This document shows, piece by piece, positions 1 through 8,655 of a stretch of 64,000 nt of DNA. A program made the translations under genes and the position numbers. Origin of the DNA: Clavibacter sp. VKM Ac-2873 (GTDB lineage Bacteria; Actinomycetota; Actinomycetes; Actinomycetales; Microbacteriaceae); assembly GCF_015351075.1 (NCBI RefSeq), contig NZ_JADKRS010000005.1, positions 212,107 through 276,106 of the forward strand, in the 5' to 3' direction. Within the stretch, counting starts at the first letter, position 1; each line of letters begins with the position of its first letter. The notes beneath the pieces were generated by a model, which was not told the origin of the DNA, searched no databases, and was given only the letters and a program-made list of their open reading frames with translations.

Positions 1-1
1 G

Positions 2-598
2 CTCGAGGACGCCGGGGTCGCGGGCCTCCACATCGAGGACCAGGTGAACCCCAAGCGCTGCGGGCACCTCGACGGCAAGCAGGTGGTGGACGAGTCGACC
101 GCGCTGAAGCGGATCCGCGCGGCCGTCGACGCCCGCCGCGACCCCGACCTGCTGGTCATGGCCCGCACCGACGTGCGCGGCGTCGACGGCATGGCCGCTG
201 CCGTCGACCGCGCGCGCGCGCTCGTGGACGCCGGCGCCGACGCGATCTTCCCCGAGGCGATGGCCGACCTCGCCGAGTTCGAGGCGATGCGCGCCGCGGT
301 GGACGTGCCGATGCTCGCCAACATGACCGAGTTCGGGAAGAGCGAGCTGTTCACGACGCAGCAACTCGCCGACGTGGGCGTCAACATCGTCATCTACCCG
401 GTGTCGCTGCTGCGCCTCGCGATGGGCGCCGCCGAGCGGGGCCTCGACGCGATCCTGGAGGAGGGCACGCTCGCCGGGAAGGTGCCGGAGATGCAGACCC
501 GCGCGCGCCTCTACGAGCTCCTCGACTACGCGGGCTACAGCGCGTTCGACGAGGACGTCTTCACCTTCACGCTGGAGGGGAACCGCGGCGGGGCGTGA
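2..598 (+). CDS. prpB: 2-methylisocitrate lyase, C-terminal part (5' end outside window)
   Basis: Cleaves 2-methylisocitrate to pyruvate and succinate, the last step of the methylcitrate cycle for propionyl-CoA. The open frame enters from the window edge, so about 198 codons are visible of a family usually near 300. The visible part carries the catalytic loop KRCGH, the metal-proximal ARTD segment, and the C-terminal PEAMADL and MLANMTEFG segments typical of PrpB. PrpB belongs to the same superfamily as the PEP mutase at 19.6-20.5 kb, but has the lyase loop cysteine instead of the mutase EDK...NS signature. The partner synthase prpC lies 23.7 kb downstream on the same strand rather than next to it. 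Confidence 0.93.
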   Translation, partial: LEDAGVAGLHIEDQVNPKRCGHLDGKQVVDESTALKRIRAAVDARRDPDLLVMARTDVRGVDGMAAAVDRARALVDAGADAIFPEAMADLAEFEAMRAAVDVPMLANMTEFGKSELFTTQQLADVGVNIVIYPVSLLRLAMGAAERGLDAILEEGTLAGKVPEMQTRARLYELLDYAGYSAFDEDVFTFTLEGNRGGA

Positions 599-620
599 TC
601 ACTGGTCGCGGTCCCGTCCC

Positions 621-1778
621 TCAGCGCAGAGCCGCCGCCTCGTAGTCCGGGAGGTCGAGGCCAGCCGAGGCGGGCCGGGTGACGAGGCGCATGAGCGGCG
701 CCGCGAGGGCGAGCGTCGAGAACGCCGTGTTGCGGGCGAGGATCCCCAGCCGGGTCGCGGGGGCGAGGAGCCGGCCGGCGTTCACCTTCTGCGAGACGGA
801 CGAGTAGCCGCGGAACCGCTCCTCGTACGCGGCGTACGCCGTGGCGTGGTCGCCGTCGGCCCCCAGCAGCTCGCCCGCCAGCACGTACGCGCCCACCAGC
901 GCGAGCCCGGTGCCGTAGCCGCCGAGCGCATTGCCGTAGGCGGAGTCGCCGACGAGCGCCACCCTGCCGGAGCTGAAGCGGTCGGTCGTCACGCGGCTGA
1001 TGGAGTCCATGTGGAAGCTGTCCGCGGCCGAGATCATGTCGATCAGCTCCGGGATCCGCCAACCGCCGCCCGCGTACGCCCGCGCGACCTGCGCCTTCCG
1101 CGCGGCCGTGTCGTCGCCGACCGCGGGCAGGGACTCGGACGCGAACACGAGGAAGGCGGGCGCCTTGCCGCCGCCGAGCGCGATCATCCGGCCGGGCTCG
1201 TTGTACATGGCGTCCTCATCGCCCGCGTCGATGTCCGCCAGCACGTAGTAGTGGCCGAGGTGCCGGACGTAGTCCTCCTCGGGTCCGAAGGCGAGGCGCC
1301 GGACGGTCGAGTGGATCCCGTCGGCGCCGATCACGAGGTCGAAGGTCCGCGGCTCCGCGCGTGCGAAGGTCACGTCCACGCCGTCGGGACCGTCCACGAG
1401 CGACGTGATCGTGTCGTCGAACAGGTGCTCGCAGGTGTCCGCCGTGCGTGCGTGCAGGATCCGGGCGAGGTCGCCGCGCGGGATGTTGATCTGCCCGCCC
1501 GCGAACTCCCCGGGCACCACGCCGATGCGCTTCCCGGCCGCGTTCACGAGGATCCCGTCGCCCTCGACCACGCTCGCAGCCCGCACCTCGTCGAGGATGC
1601 CCATCCGCTCGAGGACGGCCAGGTGCACGGGCCCCTTGAAGTCGACGGCCTGGCCGCCGGGGCGGACCTCGCGGGCCTTCTCGACGACGGTCACCTCGAA
1701 GCCGTGCCGGTGGAGCCAGAAGGCGAGGGCGGGTCCGGCGATGCTGGCGCCGGAGATGAGGATGCGTCGGTTCTGCAT
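621..1778 (-). CDS. FAD-dependent aromatic/antibiotic-type monooxygenase
   Basis: A 385-aa flavoprotein hydroxylase of the p-hydroxybenzoate-hydroxylase fold. The N-terminus has a dinucleotide-binding motif (ISGASIAGPA, near residues 6-15), the middle has the FAD/NAD fingerprint DLVIGADGIHSTVRR, and the C-terminal part has the ribityl-contact motif ALVGDSAYGNALGG. I chose the ATG at 1778 because GGAAGGAC sits 9 nt upstream; an in-frame ATG 18 nt earlier overlaps the preceding regulator gene. It follows the TetR gene by 5 nt on the same strand, so the two form an operon and the regulator probably senses a related compound. The substrate cannot be told: relatives include TetX-like and rifampicin-type monooxygenases. 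Confidence 0.85.
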   Translation of the reverse strand: MQNRRILISGASIAGPALAFWLHRHGFEVTVVEKAREVRPGGQAVDFKGPVHLAVLERMGILDEVRAASVVEGDGILVNAAGKRIGVVPGEFAGGQINIPRGDLARILHARTADTCEHLFDDTITSLVDGPDGVDVTFARAEPRTFDLVIGADGIHSTVRRLAFGPEEDYVRHLGHYYVLADIDAGDEDAMYNEPGRMIALGGGKAPAFLVFASESLPAVGDDTAARKAQVARAYAGGGWRIPELIDMISAADSFHMDSISRVTTDRFSSGRVALVGDSAYGNALGGYGTGLALVGAYVLAGELLGADGDHATAYAAYEERFRGYSSVSQKVNAGRLLAPATRLGILARNTAFSTLALAAPLMRLVTRPASAGLDLPDYEAAALR

Positions 1779-1783
1779 GGTGG

Positions 1784-2443
1784 TCAGTCCTTCCAAGATG
1801 TGCGGGGCCGGCCGGCGCGGTCGCGCAGGTCGGAGAAGGCGGCGTCGAGCTCGTCGAACGCCGCAGTCGCGGCCTCCGTCATCTCGGTGGCGGCGGCGTC
1901 CGTGACCACGCCGTCGTGGATTCGGGCGCCGATCATGTCGCTGATCGACTGGATCACCGACACCAGCGCCGCGGCGTGCGCGCGCACGACGACGGGGTGC
2001 AGGAGCGCGTCCGTCGCGAGGAGCGCGGCGGTGATCTCCTCCACCTGCCCTTCGCGCGCCTCGAGGGCGTAGCGGCGGAGCGCGGCGCTGCGGAGCGTCT
2101 GCGTGGGGAACTCGCCGCGGGCGATCGTGAGGTCGACAGCCCGGTAGCGCGCGATGTCCTCGTCGACCAGCTCGCGGAGCGCGGCTGCGGGGGTCCTGTC
2201 TGTGGCGCGCTCCCGGACCGCGCGGCCGTAGCGCTCGCGGATCCGGTCGGCCCGGTCGAGGACGAGCTCGTGCTTCGCGGGGAAGTAGTTGTAGACGGTC
2301 TGGTCGGAGACGTCGGCGGCACGGGCGACGTCGACGACCGCGACGGCGTCGTACCCGTGCTCGGCGAAGAGCCGGGCGGCCGCGTCCGCCAGCCGATCCC
2401 GTGTCTCCTGCTTCTTGCGGTCGCGAAGTCCCTGTTCCCTCAT
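1784..2443 (-). CDS. TetR-family transcriptional regulator
   Basis: A 219-aa repressor. The N-terminal helix-turn-helix is clear (RLADAAARLFAEHGYDAV followed by VVDVARAADVSDQTVYNYFP, residues about 17-55); the all-helical C-terminal ligand domain is unassigned. It is the first gene of a two-gene leftward operon with the FAD monooxygenase. The promoter has TTGTGC, a 17-nt spacer and TAGCCT, and the start codon falls 6 nt after the -10 box, so the mRNA is probably leaderless. An inverted repeat around the -35 box is a candidate autoregulatory operator. Confidence 0.88.
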   Translation of the reverse strand: MREQGLRDRKKQETRDRLADAAARLFAEHGYDAVAVVDVARAADVSDQTVYNYFPAKHELVLDRADRIRERYGRAVRERATDRTPAAALRELVDEDIARYRAVDLTIARGEFPTQTLRSAALRRYALEAREGQVEEITAALLATDALLHPVVVRAHAAALVSVIQSISDMIGARIHDGVVTDAAATEMTEAATAAFDELDAAFSDLRDRAGRPRTSWKD

Positions 2444-2495
2444 GCTCAGAGGCTAGCGCCAGTCTTTGAGCCGCACAAACTTTTGATTAGGCTCA
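2444..2495 (-). promoter_or_regulatory. Leaderless promoter and candidate TetR operator
   Basis: Reading leftward: -35 TTGTGC (2478-2473), 17-nt spacer, -10 TAGCCT (2455-2450), then 6 nt to the ATG at 2443. The inverted repeat TGAGCC...GGCTCA (2467-2472 and 2490-2495) brackets the -35 box. Seen directly; its use by the adjacent TetR is inferred. Confidence 0.5.
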
Positions 2496-2548
2496 GCAAA
2501 CGACCTGCGCAGGGCGAGCCCGCTGAAGGGAGCCCGGAGCCGTCATCC

Positions 2549-2704
2549 TCAGTCGGGCGCGACGAGACGCCGGAGGGACCCGTCCAGCGCGAGGCCCAGC
2601 ATCAGGACCGCCAGCAGGATCCCCATGGCGACAGACGTGAGGAAGCGCCCCACGCGGGTGACCGCGCGCACCCCGCCGGATCGGGCGGCGGGGGCGGCGG
2701 GCAT
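2549..2704 (-). CDS. Small single-span membrane protein (51 aa)
   Basis: A short frame in an otherwise unexplained 320-bp gap. It encodes a basic N-terminus with three arginines, one strongly hydrophobic segment (about residues 22-40, VAMGILLAVLMLGLALDG) and a short charged tail. The ATG is preceded by TAGCCT and 6 nt, the same leaderless layout used by several genes here, and there is no Shine-Dalgarno. No family is recognised. The membrane segment and promoter make it more credible than the other frames in the gap, but conservation has not been tested. Confidence 0.5.
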   Translation of the reverse strand: MPAAPAARSGGVRAVTRVGRFLTSVAMGILLAVLMLGLALDGSLRRLVAPD

Positions 2705-2763
2705 CCCGCGAGGCTAGCCGTGGGCGGCCCGCGCGGCCCCGGAGCGTCCACACGCTCGCGGCG

Positions 2764-5355
2764 TCACAGCCGCGGATCCACCGCCTCGGACTCCATCGCG
2801 AGCACGCCGAAGACCGCCTGGTGGACGCGCCACGTCGGCTCGCCCGCGACGAAGCGCTCGAGCGCCTCGACTCCGAGCGCGTACTCGCGGATCGCCATGG
2901 AGCGCTTGTGGCCGACGTCGCGGTCGCGGAGGCGGCGGAGGTTCGCGGGCTCGGTGTAGTCGGGCCCGTAGACGATGCGCAGGTACTCGCGCCCGCGGAC
3001 CTTGATGCCCGGCTGGGCGAGCGACTTGCGCCCGCGGACGAGACCCGCGACGGGCTTCACGACCATGCCCTCGCCGCCCGCGTCGGTCAGCTCCTGCCAC
3101 CAGCGCGTGGCGGCGTCCTCGGACTCCGGCGACGCGAGGTCGACCTCAAGCGAGCGGGTGGGGATCACGAGGCCCGGATCCGCGTCCGCCAACCGCCCCG
3201 CGAGCCCGAGGTGCCAGGAGTGCTCGCGCGCCAGGTGGGTCGCGCCCTCGGTGGCGAGGAGCTGGAACGGCGCGAGGCGCACGTCGTGGAGGCCGTCGTA
3301 GGGCGCGGCGTGGCGGCGGTACGCGGCGACGTACGCCTCCGCGTCGGCGGCGCGTGCGCGCGTGCGGTCGAGGAGGTCGGCGACGTCGATGCCCGATCCG
3401 GCGGCCTGCTCGAGCACGCGGACGGCGGCGGGCAGCGCGGCGGTCGCGGCGGCGCCGACGGACGCGTACTGCTCGCGGATCAGCGGCCCGGCCTTCGCCG
3501 ACCAGGGCAGCAGCTCGGCGTCGAGCAGCAGCCACGACGTGTCGAGCTCCGCCCAGAGGCCGGCGGTCTCCACGGCGGCGTCGAGCCGGGCGAGCAGCGC
3601 GTCCGTGTCGGCGGCGTCGAAGAACGGGCGGCCGGTGCGCGTGTGCACGACGCCGCGCCAGCCCGCGGGCGCGTCGAAGCGGGCGGGGTCGCGGGTGAGG
3701 AGCACGACCGCGCGGGATCCCATGTGCTTCTCCTCGCAGATCACCCGCTCCAGGCCGTCACGCCGGTACGCCTCGAAGGCCTCCGCCGGGTGCTCGAGCA
3801 CGTCGTCGCGGGCGGACGACGCGGGCGGGCTCATGGTGGGCGGCAGGTAGAGGAGGTGCCGGGGATCGATGGCGAAGCGGCTCATGGCCTCGAGGGCGCC
3901 GGCGGCGGCGTCCTCGCGGATCCCGACCCGGCCGAAGGCGCGCGTCTCCACCACCTGCTTCCCCAGCACGTCGTCGATGCGGAGGAGCCCGGGGGCGCGC
4001 ACGTCGTCCGCGGCGGCTCCGTCGACGGATCCGGCGGCGGCCGACGCGTATCGGCGCCCCAGCGGCACGGTCGGCTCCGACCAGACGCGCTCGGCGGGCA
4101 CCGAGACGACCTCGCGCTCGGGCCAGCGGAGCGCGCTGAGCTCGCCGCCGAAGACGCATCCGGTGTCGAGGCACATGGTGCCGTTGACCCACTCGGTGCC
4201 GATGCCGGCGACGTGCCCGTACAGGACCGTCGCGGATCCGCGGTAGTCGAGCGCCCAGTCGCGGCGCACGGGGAGGCCGTGCTCGTCCGTCTCGCCGATG
4301 GTGGCGTCGCCCCAGAGCGCGAACGCGCGCACGCGGCCGGACGCGCGCCCCTGGTACGCCTCGATGAGCCCCGCGTGCGCGACGACGAGGTCGCCGCCGT
4401 CGAGCACGAGGTGGGAGACGAGCTCGCGGCAGAAGCGCTCGACGTCGACCCGGAACGCCTCGTCCTCCTCGGCCAGCTGCGCCAGCGACTCGGCGAGGCC
4501 GTACGCGACCCGCACCTTCTTCCCCTGCAGCGCCTTCACGAGCTTGTCCTCGTGGTTGCCCGGCACCGCGAAGGCGTGGCCCGCGCGCACCATCCCCATC
4601 ACGAGGCGGAGCACGCCCGGGGTGTCGGGCCCGCGGTCCACGAGGTCGCCGAGGAACACCGCGCGCCGGCCATCGGGGTGCGCGGCGTCGACGGGCCGCC
4701 CCCGCTCGTCGCGCTGGATCTCGTAGCCCAGCTCGCCGAGCAGCGTCTCGAGCTCCGCGCGGCAGCCGTGCACGTCGCCGATCGCGTCGAACGGCCCGCG
4801 CTCGTGGCGGAGGTCGTTGAGGAGGGGCGCGACGGTGAAGCGCGCGGCGTCGACCTCCTCCACGCCCCGCAGCACGTGCACCTTCCGGAAGCCCTCGCGG
4901 CCGAGGCCCTTCAGCGAGCGCTGCAGCTGGTCGTGCTGCCGCTTCACGACGGAGGCGCCGAACGTGCGATCCGTGCGGGCGGCGTTCCGCTCCACGCACA
5001 CGCCCACCGGCACGTCGAGCACGATCGCGACCGGCAGCACGTCGTGGTCGCGGGCGAGCTGCACGAGGGAGCGTCGCGACTCGGGCTGCACGTTGGTGGC
5101 GTCGATCACGGTCATCAGGCCCCGGCGGAGGCGGTGCGCGGCGACGTGCCGGAGCGCCTCGAACGCGGCGGACGTCGCGCTCTGGTCGTTCTCGTCGTTC
5201 GAGACGAGGCCGCGGAAGGCGTCGCTCGAGAGCACCTCGTAGGGCCCGAAGTGCGTGCGCGCGAAGGTCGACTTGCCCGATCCGCTCGCGCCGACGAGCA
5301 GCACGAGCGACATGCGGGGGAGGGGGAGCGCCGCGGGGGCGGGGGCGTCGGTCAT
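2764..5355 (-). CDS. pnkp: Polynucleotide kinase-phosphatase-adenylyltransferase (bacterial Pnkp)
   Basis: An 863-aa three-domain RNA end-healing and sealing enzyme. The N-terminal kinase has a P-loop GASGSGKST (residues 22-30). The middle metallophosphoesterase shows GDVHG (193-197), GDLVDRG (236-242) and GNHE (266-269). The C-terminal ligase-like adenylyltransferase has its nucleotidyl lysine in EEKHMGS (Lys 543). In characterised bacteria Pnkp works with Hen1 on RNAs cut by ribotoxins: it converts 2',3'-cyclic phosphate and 5'-OH ends and seals them, and Hen1 methylation protects the junction. The start overlaps the hen1 stop as ATGA, so the two are translationally coupled. Length and domain order match the family. 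Confidence 0.95.
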   Translation of the reverse strand: MTDAPAPAALPLPRMSLVLLVGASGSGKSTFARTHFGPYEVLSSDAFRGLVSNDENDQSATSAAFEALRHVAAHRLRRGLMTVIDATNVQPESRRSLVQLARDHDVLPVAIVLDVPVGVCVERNAARTDRTFGASVVKRQHDQLQRSLKGLGREGFRKVHVLRGVEEVDAARFTVAPLLNDLRHERGPFDAIGDVHGCRAELETLLGELGYEIQRDERGRPVDAAHPDGRRAVFLGDLVDRGPDTPGVLRLVMGMVRAGHAFAVPGNHEDKLVKALQGKKVRVAYGLAESLAQLAEEDEAFRVDVERFCRELVSHLVLDGGDLVVAHAGLIEAYQGRASGRVRAFALWGDATIGETDEHGLPVRRDWALDYRGSATVLYGHVAGIGTEWVNGTMCLDTGCVFGGELSALRWPEREVVSVPAERVWSEPTVPLGRRYASAAAGSVDGAAADDVRAPGLLRIDDVLGKQVVETRAFGRVGIREDAAAGALEAMSRFAIDPRHLLYLPPTMSPPASSARDDVLEHPAEAFEAYRRDGLERVICEEKHMGSRAVVLLTRDPARFDAPAGWRGVVHTRTGRPFFDAADTDALLARLDAAVETAGLWAELDTSWLLLDAELLPWSAKAGPLIREQYASVGAAATAALPAAVRVLEQAAGSGIDVADLLDRTRARAADAEAYVAAYRRHAAPYDGLHDVRLAPFQLLATEGATHLAREHSWHLGLAGRLADADPGLVIPTRSLEVDLASPESEDAATRWWQELTDAGGEGMVVKPVAGLVRGRKSLAQPGIKVRGREYLRIVYGPDYTEPANLRRLRDRDVGHKRSMAIREYALGVEALERFVAGEPTWRVHQAVFGVLAMESEAVDPRL

Positions 5356-6749
5356 CGCGTGGCCTTCCGGAAGAGCGCGAGCTGGGTGGGGGCGCCGTGC
5401 CCGGGATCCGCATCTCCGACGGGCCGGACCTCCACGCGGTAGCCGTGGCGGGCGGCCACACCGTCCGCCCACGCGGCGAACTCGGCGCGGGTCCACTCGA
5501 AGCGGTGGTCGGGGTGGCGGAGCGCGCCGTTCGCGAGGCCCGGGTAGAGCGCGTTGTGCTCGGCGTTCGGGGTCGTGACGACCACGGCGGCGGGTGACGC
5601 GGAGCCGAACACGGACGCCTCGAGGGCGGCGTGCCGTGCGGGGTCCACGTGCTCGATCACCTCCATCAGCACGACGGCGTCGAGGCCGGCGAGGCGCGGA
5701 TCCTCGTAGGTCGCGGACGACTGCAGCAGCCGGATCCGCTCGCGCACCCGGTCGCTCGCCTCGCGGAGGTCGAGGCGACGGGCCGCGGCCTCGAGGTCGG
5801 ACGCGGAGACGTCGGTGCCGATGATCGTCGTGAACGCGGGATCGGCCACCAGGTGCCGCAGCAGCGCGCCGGATCCGCAGCCCACGTCCGCGACCGTGCG
5901 GGCACCGAGCTCCGTGAGCACGGCGTGGACCGTCTCCGCGCGCAGGCGGGCGAGCGAGGGGGAGCGCGGCGCGGGCGGTTCCGTGGCGGGAGCGGCGTCC
6001 GCGGGCGCATCGGATCCCGCGTCGAGCAGCTCGTCCGCCTCGCCCACGAGGTCGCGCTGGTGCGCGAGGTAGCGGCGGGTGATGAGGTCGCGCGACGGGT
6101 GCTCGGCGAGCCAGCCGTCGCCGGCGCGCATCAGCTTGCCGACCTCGTCGTCGGACACCCAGTAGTGCTTGCCGTCGTCGAGCACGGGCAGCAGCACGTA
6201 GAGGTGGCGGAGCGCGTCGGCGAGACGGACGTCGCCGGTGAGCACGAGGTCGACGTAGAGGGAGTCGCCCCACGCGGGGAACGCGGGATCCAGCGGCACG
6301 GGCGTCGCCTCGACCCGCCAGCCGAGCGGCGCGAACAGGTCGCGCACGAGGTCGGCGCCGCCGCGCGCGGGCAGGGCGGCGACGGTGATCGTCAGCGGCA
6401 GGGCGCTCGCCGCGAGGTCGGGGAACGTGTCGCTGCGGCCGCCCATCGCCGTGCGGAACACGTGCCCGAGCGCGACGGCGAGCATCGACGAGGAGGCGTA
6501 CGGCCGGTCGTTCACGTAATGGGTGATGCTCGCGGCGCCCGCGCTCCGGAACCGCGTGGAGCGGACGAGCCCGACGGGATCCACCTCGAGGAGCAGCGCG
6601 ACGGTGCAGCGCTCGTCGGTCGCCTCCGGGTAGAGGACGTGCGCGACGCCCACCGCGAGGTCGAAGGACTGCGCCTTCGCCGGGTGCTTGCGGAGCAGGT
6701 GGCTGAGGTCGGACGCGGACGGCGCCGTCGAGGTGAGCGTGATGAGCAC
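5352..6749 (-). CDS. hen1: 3'-terminal RNA ribose 2'-O-methyltransferase Hen1
   Basis: A 465-aa protein with the two-part architecture of bacterial Hen1. The N-terminal half (about 1-250) is the bacterial-specific domain that binds and activates Pnkp ligase. The C-terminal half is a SAM methyltransferase with the SAM-binding DVGCGSGALLRHL and the metal-binding MEVIEHVDPARH, the Glu/His cluster diagnostic of Hen1. It methylates the 2'-OH of the 3' end before sealing so that the same site cannot be cut again. The start is GTG at 6749 with GAGAGA upstream. It is the first gene of the hen1-pnkp operon. The 227-bp gap upstream holds no other gene that I can see. Confidence 0.95.
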   Translation of the reverse strand: MLITLTSTAPSASDLSHLLRKHPAKAQSFDLAVGVAHVLYPEATDERCTVALLLEVDPVGLVRSTRFRSAGAASITHYVNDRPYASSSMLAVALGHVFRTAMGGRSDTFPDLAASALPLTITVAALPARGGADLVRDLFAPLGWRVEATPVPLDPAFPAWGDSLYVDLVLTGDVRLADALRHLYVLLPVLDDGKHYWVSDDEVGKLMRAGDGWLAEHPSRDLITRRYLAHQRDLVGEADELLDAGSDAPADAAPATEPPAPRSPSLARLRAETVHAVLTELGARTVADVGCGSGALLRHLVADPAFTTIIGTDVSASDLEAAARRLDLREASDRVRERIRLLQSSATYEDPRLAGLDAVVLMEVIEHVDPARHAALEASVFGSASPAAVVVTTPNAEHNALYPGLANGALRHPDHRFEWTRAEFAAWADGVAARHGYRVEVRPVGDADPGHGAPTQLALFRKATR

Positions 6750-6976
6750 GGCGGTCTCTCTCGTGGGGGGTGCGACCCGGTGCGGAGGCCTGGAGCCACC
6801 GTAGCGATCGGGGCACGCACGCGAGGGCGTGCGACACGGCCCCTCATCGGGGGTTCCGTCCGTCGCGCCCACCAGCCGGGCGCCCGACGTGCCCCAGGAG
6901 CTGCGACCGGGACGCGATCGACGTGGTCGTCGAGCTGCCGGAGGGTGACGAGGCGCTGCGCCTCGAGCCGTAGGGA

Positions 6977-7552
6977 TCAGCCTCCGCAGAGCCCGTCGCG
7001 CACGTACGCCGCCAGCGCGTCCCGCCGACGCGCGTGCAGGACCGCCGGGTCGTCCGCCGTCGCGACCGTCGTGATCGAGATCTGCGCCCAGCTCGCCGCC
7101 GTCGCGATGAGCAGGGTCCACACGTCGTCGGGGTCGAGGTCCGCGCGGATCCGGCCGGACGCCTGGGCCGCGGCGATGTCGCGGAGGTGCGCCGCGTCGT
7201 GCTCCTCGAGGCCCGGGTAGAGGTACCCGGCGCCGTCGCGCTCGAGGCGCTTCCACATCACGAGGCGGGCGAGCGCCGGATCCTGGAGGTAGTCGTCGTA
7301 GAGGCGGGCCGCGTAGCCGGGCAGGTCGTCGGCCGTGAAGGGGACGCGGTCGCCGTTCGCGATGACGTGCGCGGCGAACACCGCGTCGAACAGCCGGTCC
7401 TTGCCGCCGAAGTGCGCGTAGAGCATCGGCTTGCTCATGCCGGACGCCTGGGCGATGCGGTCCACCCGCGCTCCCGCGATGCCGCGGGCGGCGAACTCCT
7501 CCGTCGCGGCGTCGAGGATGCGCTGCCGGGTGCGGTCGGCTGTCGAGGTCAT
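6977..7552 (-). CDS. TetR-family transcriptional regulator
   Basis: A 191-aa repressor beginning MTSTADRTRQRILDAA with a canonical helix-turn-helix (RIAQASGMSKPMLYAHFGGK). The ATG at 7552 was chosen over a TTG 24 nt upstream, which would lie inside the operator. It is divergent from the zinc alcohol dehydrogenase gene across 44 bp containing the palindrome CTACC-N8-GGTAG, so it very likely controls that gene and itself. The effector is unknown. Confidence 0.88.
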   Translation of the reverse strand: MTSTADRTRQRILDAATEEFAARGIAGARVDRIAQASGMSKPMLYAHFGGKDRLFDAVFAAHVIANGDRVPFTADDLPGYAARLYDDYLQDPALARLVMWKRLERDGAGYLYPGLEEHDAAHLRDIAAAQASGRIRADLDPDDVWTLLIATAASWAQISITTVATADDPAVLHARRRDALAAYVRDGLCGG

Positions 7553-7569
7553 GCACCCATCGTACGGAT

Positions 7570-7590
7570 CTACCAACCAGTAGGTAGAGT
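7570..7590 (+). promoter_or_regulatory. TetR operator overlapping leaderless promoter of the alcohol dehydrogenase
   Basis: CTACCAACCAGTAGGTAG at 7570-7587 has perfect 5-bp arms with 8 bp between. The -10 box TAGAGT (7585-7590) overlaps the right arm and is followed by 6 nt and the ATG at 7597, so binding would block RNA polymerase directly. Confidence 0.65.
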
Positions 7591-7596
7591 GAGGGC

Positions 7597-8631
7597 ATGC
7601 GCACCACAGCCCTCCTGTCCCCGGCCTCCGGCCAGCCCGTCCACCCGACCTCGATCGTCCGCCGCGATCTCCGGCCCGACGACGTCGACGTCCGCGTCAC
7701 GCACTGCGGCGTCTGCTTCTCCGACCTGCACGCCCTCGACCAGCACGGCCGCGACGACGCGCTCGTCCCCGGCCACGAGTTCGTGGGGGAGGTGGTGGCC
7801 GTCGGATCCGCCGTCACGGCCTTCGCGCCCGGCGACCCGGTCGCGGTCGGCAACATCGTCGACTCGTGCGGCGTCTGCGCCATGTGCCGCGGCGGCCACG
7901 AGAACATGTGCGTCGAGTTCCCGACGCTCACCTACGGCGGCCGCGACCGGATCGACGGATCCACGACCCAGGGCGGCTGGTCCGGCCGCTACGTGGTCCG
8001 CGAGTCCTTCGTCTACCGCCGGCCGGCGTCGCTGGATCCCGCTGCCGTCGCGCCGCTCATGTGCGCGGGCGTCACGGTGTGGGAGCCGCTGCGCACCGCG
8101 GGCGTCGGGCCGGGTACGCGCCTCGGCGTGGTCGGCCTCGGCCACCTCGCGGTGCGGTTGGGGAACGCCCTCGGCGCGGAGGTGACGGTGTTCACCACGA
8201 CCGCGGCCAAGGCGGCGGACGCCGAGCGGCTCGGCGCGACCCGCGTGGTCGTCTCCACGGACGCCGACGCGATGGCCGAGGCCGCGTCGTCCCTCGACCT
8301 CGTGCTCGACACGGTCTCCGTGGCGCACGACCTCGGCCCCTACCTCCGCGTGCTCGACCTCGACGGCACGCTCTGCGTCCTCGGCCACCTCGGTGAGCTG
8401 ACCGTGCAGGCGATGGATCTCCTCCCCGGGCGCCGGAAGCTGGCGTCCACGGGCAGCGGCGGCCGCCCCGGCACGCAGGACCTGCTCGACTTCTGCGGCG
8501 AGCACGGGATCACGGCCGACGTGGAGGTGCTGCCCGTCGCGGAGGTCGCGACGGCGATCGACCGGCTCCGCCGCAACGACGTGCGCTACCGCTTCGTGCT
8601 CGACATGGCGGGGATCGACGACGGGGTCTGA
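7597..8631 (+). CDS. Zinc-dependent NAD(P) alcohol dehydrogenase (YahK/CAD type)
   Basis: A 344-aa medium-chain dehydrogenase. Catalytic zinc ligands lie in THCGVCFSDLH and in GHEFVGEV; the structural zinc lobe is the four-cysteine segment CGVCAMCRGGHENMC. The coenzyme fold begins near GVVGLGHLAVRLGNALG. This cinnamyl-alcohol-dehydrogenase-like subgroup reduces aldehydes with NADPH. It is divergent from, and probably repressed by, the neighbouring TetR. A leaderless promoter overlaps the operator. The physiological aldehyde is not evident. Confidence 0.9.
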   Translation: MRTTALLSPASGQPVHPTSIVRRDLRPDDVDVRVTHCGVCFSDLHALDQHGRDDALVPGHEFVGEVVAVGSAVTAFAPGDPVAVGNIVDSCGVCAMCRGGHENMCVEFPTLTYGGRDRIDGSTTQGGWSGRYVVRESFVYRRPASLDPAAVAPLMCAGVTVWEPLRTAGVGPGTRLGVVGLGHLAVRLGNALGAEVTVFTTTAAKAADAERLGATRVVVSTDADAMAEAASSLDLVLDTVSVAHDLGPYLRVLDLDGTLCVLGHLGELTVQAMDLLPGRRKLASTGSGGRPGTQDLLDFCGEHGITADVEVLPVAEVATAIDRLRRNDVRYRFVLDMAGIDDGV

Positions 8632-8655
8632 CCGGATCTCCACGCCGGTCCGACG

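Noticed and set aside
2821..5442. Long + strand frame opposite pnkp (873 codons)
   Set aside because: Arg/Val/Glu-rich composition without motifs; it is the antisense shadow of a GC-rich gene.
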